Shown one piece after another: positions 63,636 to 64,000 of a DNA stretch of 64,000 nucleotides; within the stretch, counting starts at the first letter, position 1; each line of letters starts with the position of its first letter. The DNA is from Rhizobiales bacterium 62-17 (lineage in GTDB: Bacteria > Pseudomonadota > Alphaproteobacteria > Rhizobiales > Beijerinckiaceae), in contig MKVW01000009.1 in assembly GCA_001898965.1 (NCBI GenBank), positions 525,809 through 589,808 on the forward strand. Reading direction: 5' to 3'. The notes beneath the pieces were generated by a model. The model was not told where the DNA came from and did not search any database. It saw only the letters and a program-made list of their open reading frames with translations. Position numbers and translations under genes: made by a program.

Positions 63636-64000
63636 TTATTTCGGCGCGAGGATCATCACCATCTGGCGGCCTTCCATGGAAGGCTCCACCTCGCATTTCG
63701 CGATGGCGAGATTCTCCTGGCGTACGCGCTCAAGCAGGCGATAGCCGAGTTCCTGATGCGCCATTTCACGGCCGCGGAAGCGCAGGGTGACCTTCACCTT
63801 GTCGCCTTCGTCGAAGAACCGTTTCACGGCTTTCATCTTGGTTTCGTAGTCGTGATCGTCGATGCCAGGACGCAGCTTGATTTCCTTGACCTCGACCACC
63901 TTCTGGCGCTTGCGCGCTTCGGCGGCTTTCTTCTGCTCCGTGAAACGGAACTTACCGAAATCAAGAATTTTACAGACCGGCGGATTGGCGTTCGGAACGA
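63636..64000 (-). CDS. infC: Translation initiation factor IF-3 (C-terminal part; start lies right of the window)
   Basis: The minus-strand frame is open from the right edge to a stop at 63636, about 120 residues. [31 protein letters not shown] is the linker-proximal part, and [21 protein letters not shown] begins the C-terminal RNA-binding domain, ending [13 protein letters not shown]-3 checks start-codon pairing and keeps 30S subunits free. The N-terminal domain and start codon are off the window. Confidence 0.96.
   Translation of the reverse strand, partial: VPNANPPVCKILDFGKFRFTEQKKAAEARKRQKVVEVKEIKLRPGIDDHDYETKMKAVKRFFDEGDKVKVTLRFRGREMAHQELGYRLLERVRQENLAIAKCEVEPSMEGRQMVMILAPK

Overview
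The window looks like a piece of the chromosome of a Hyphomicrobiales (Rhizobiales) alphaproteobacterium. It has high G+C. It carries the order dnaA, rpsT, cysK, coaBC-dut-rrf2, ubiB-ubiE, mutM that is familiar from that order, an MmcB-type repair protein, and a BioMNY-type biotin transporter. Nearly all genes are housekeeping or ordinary metabolic genes. I see no prophage, integrase, transposase, CRISPR array, rRNA gene or convincing tRNA gene.

Layout. 1-3.2 kb: end of an ECF-type vitamin/nucleobase importer (S, fused A-A and T subunits) followed by a phosphoribosyltransferase. 3.2-9.9 kb: vitamin B12 uptake and salvage. A cobalamin riboswitch controls btuB-btuC-btuD (with mmcB trailing), btuF is divergent, and cobU lies nearby beyond a cupin gene. 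10-12.2 kb: a class I aminotransferase and an orphan PotF-like binding protein. 12.5-23 kb: dnaA, rpsT, the coaBC-dut-rrf2-cysK operon, ubiE-ubiB, mutM and lepB. 23-31.5 kb: typA, argG, a PAP2 phosphatase, a MoeB/ThiF-type E1 protein, RidA, DUF1993, a class II aldolase, a YqaA membrane protein and a quinone oxidoreductase. 31.7-36.4 kb: a biotin importer operon (bioM, bioN, bioY) continuing into an acyl-CoA ligase and a thiolase-like gene. 36.5-40.3 kb: a crotonase-fold protein, a family III CoA-transferase, a MetE-like methyltransferase and a DUF1810 protein. 40.4-46 kb: recF-recQ and gyrB. 46.1-48.5 kb: a methyltransferase with an N-terminal DNA-binding-like region, paired with a MetF-like protein. 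48.6-51.2 kb: a small membrane ORF and an acyltransferase-3/SGNH fusion. 51.4-54.5 kb: a glutamate/aspartate-type ABC importer. 54.7-64 kb: pheT, pheS, rplT and rpmI, then fbp and two MFS exporters, with the end of infC at the right edge.

The strongest non-gene signal is a dispersed intergenic repeat, about 120-155 bp per copy. Two long inverted arms each fold into their own hairpin. Six full copies occur (12.3, 29.9, 33.0, 36.4, 39.8 and 51.2 kb), plus a decayed half copy at 9.35 kb and a hairpin-only form at 12.48 kb. One full copy sits inside the biotin operon.

The most interesting gene-level observations are: the riboswitch with an expression-platform hairpin abutting the btuB Shine-Dalgarno; the bioMNY operon with genes resembling Bacillus yhfT/yhfS; a crotonase lacking both catalytic glutamates and a thiolase lacking its second cysteine; the HTH-methyltransferase/MetF-like pair with a repeated motif upstream; an Rrf2 regulator without the Fe-S cysteines next to cysK; and complementary loss of motifs in the two halves of the fused ECF ATPase.
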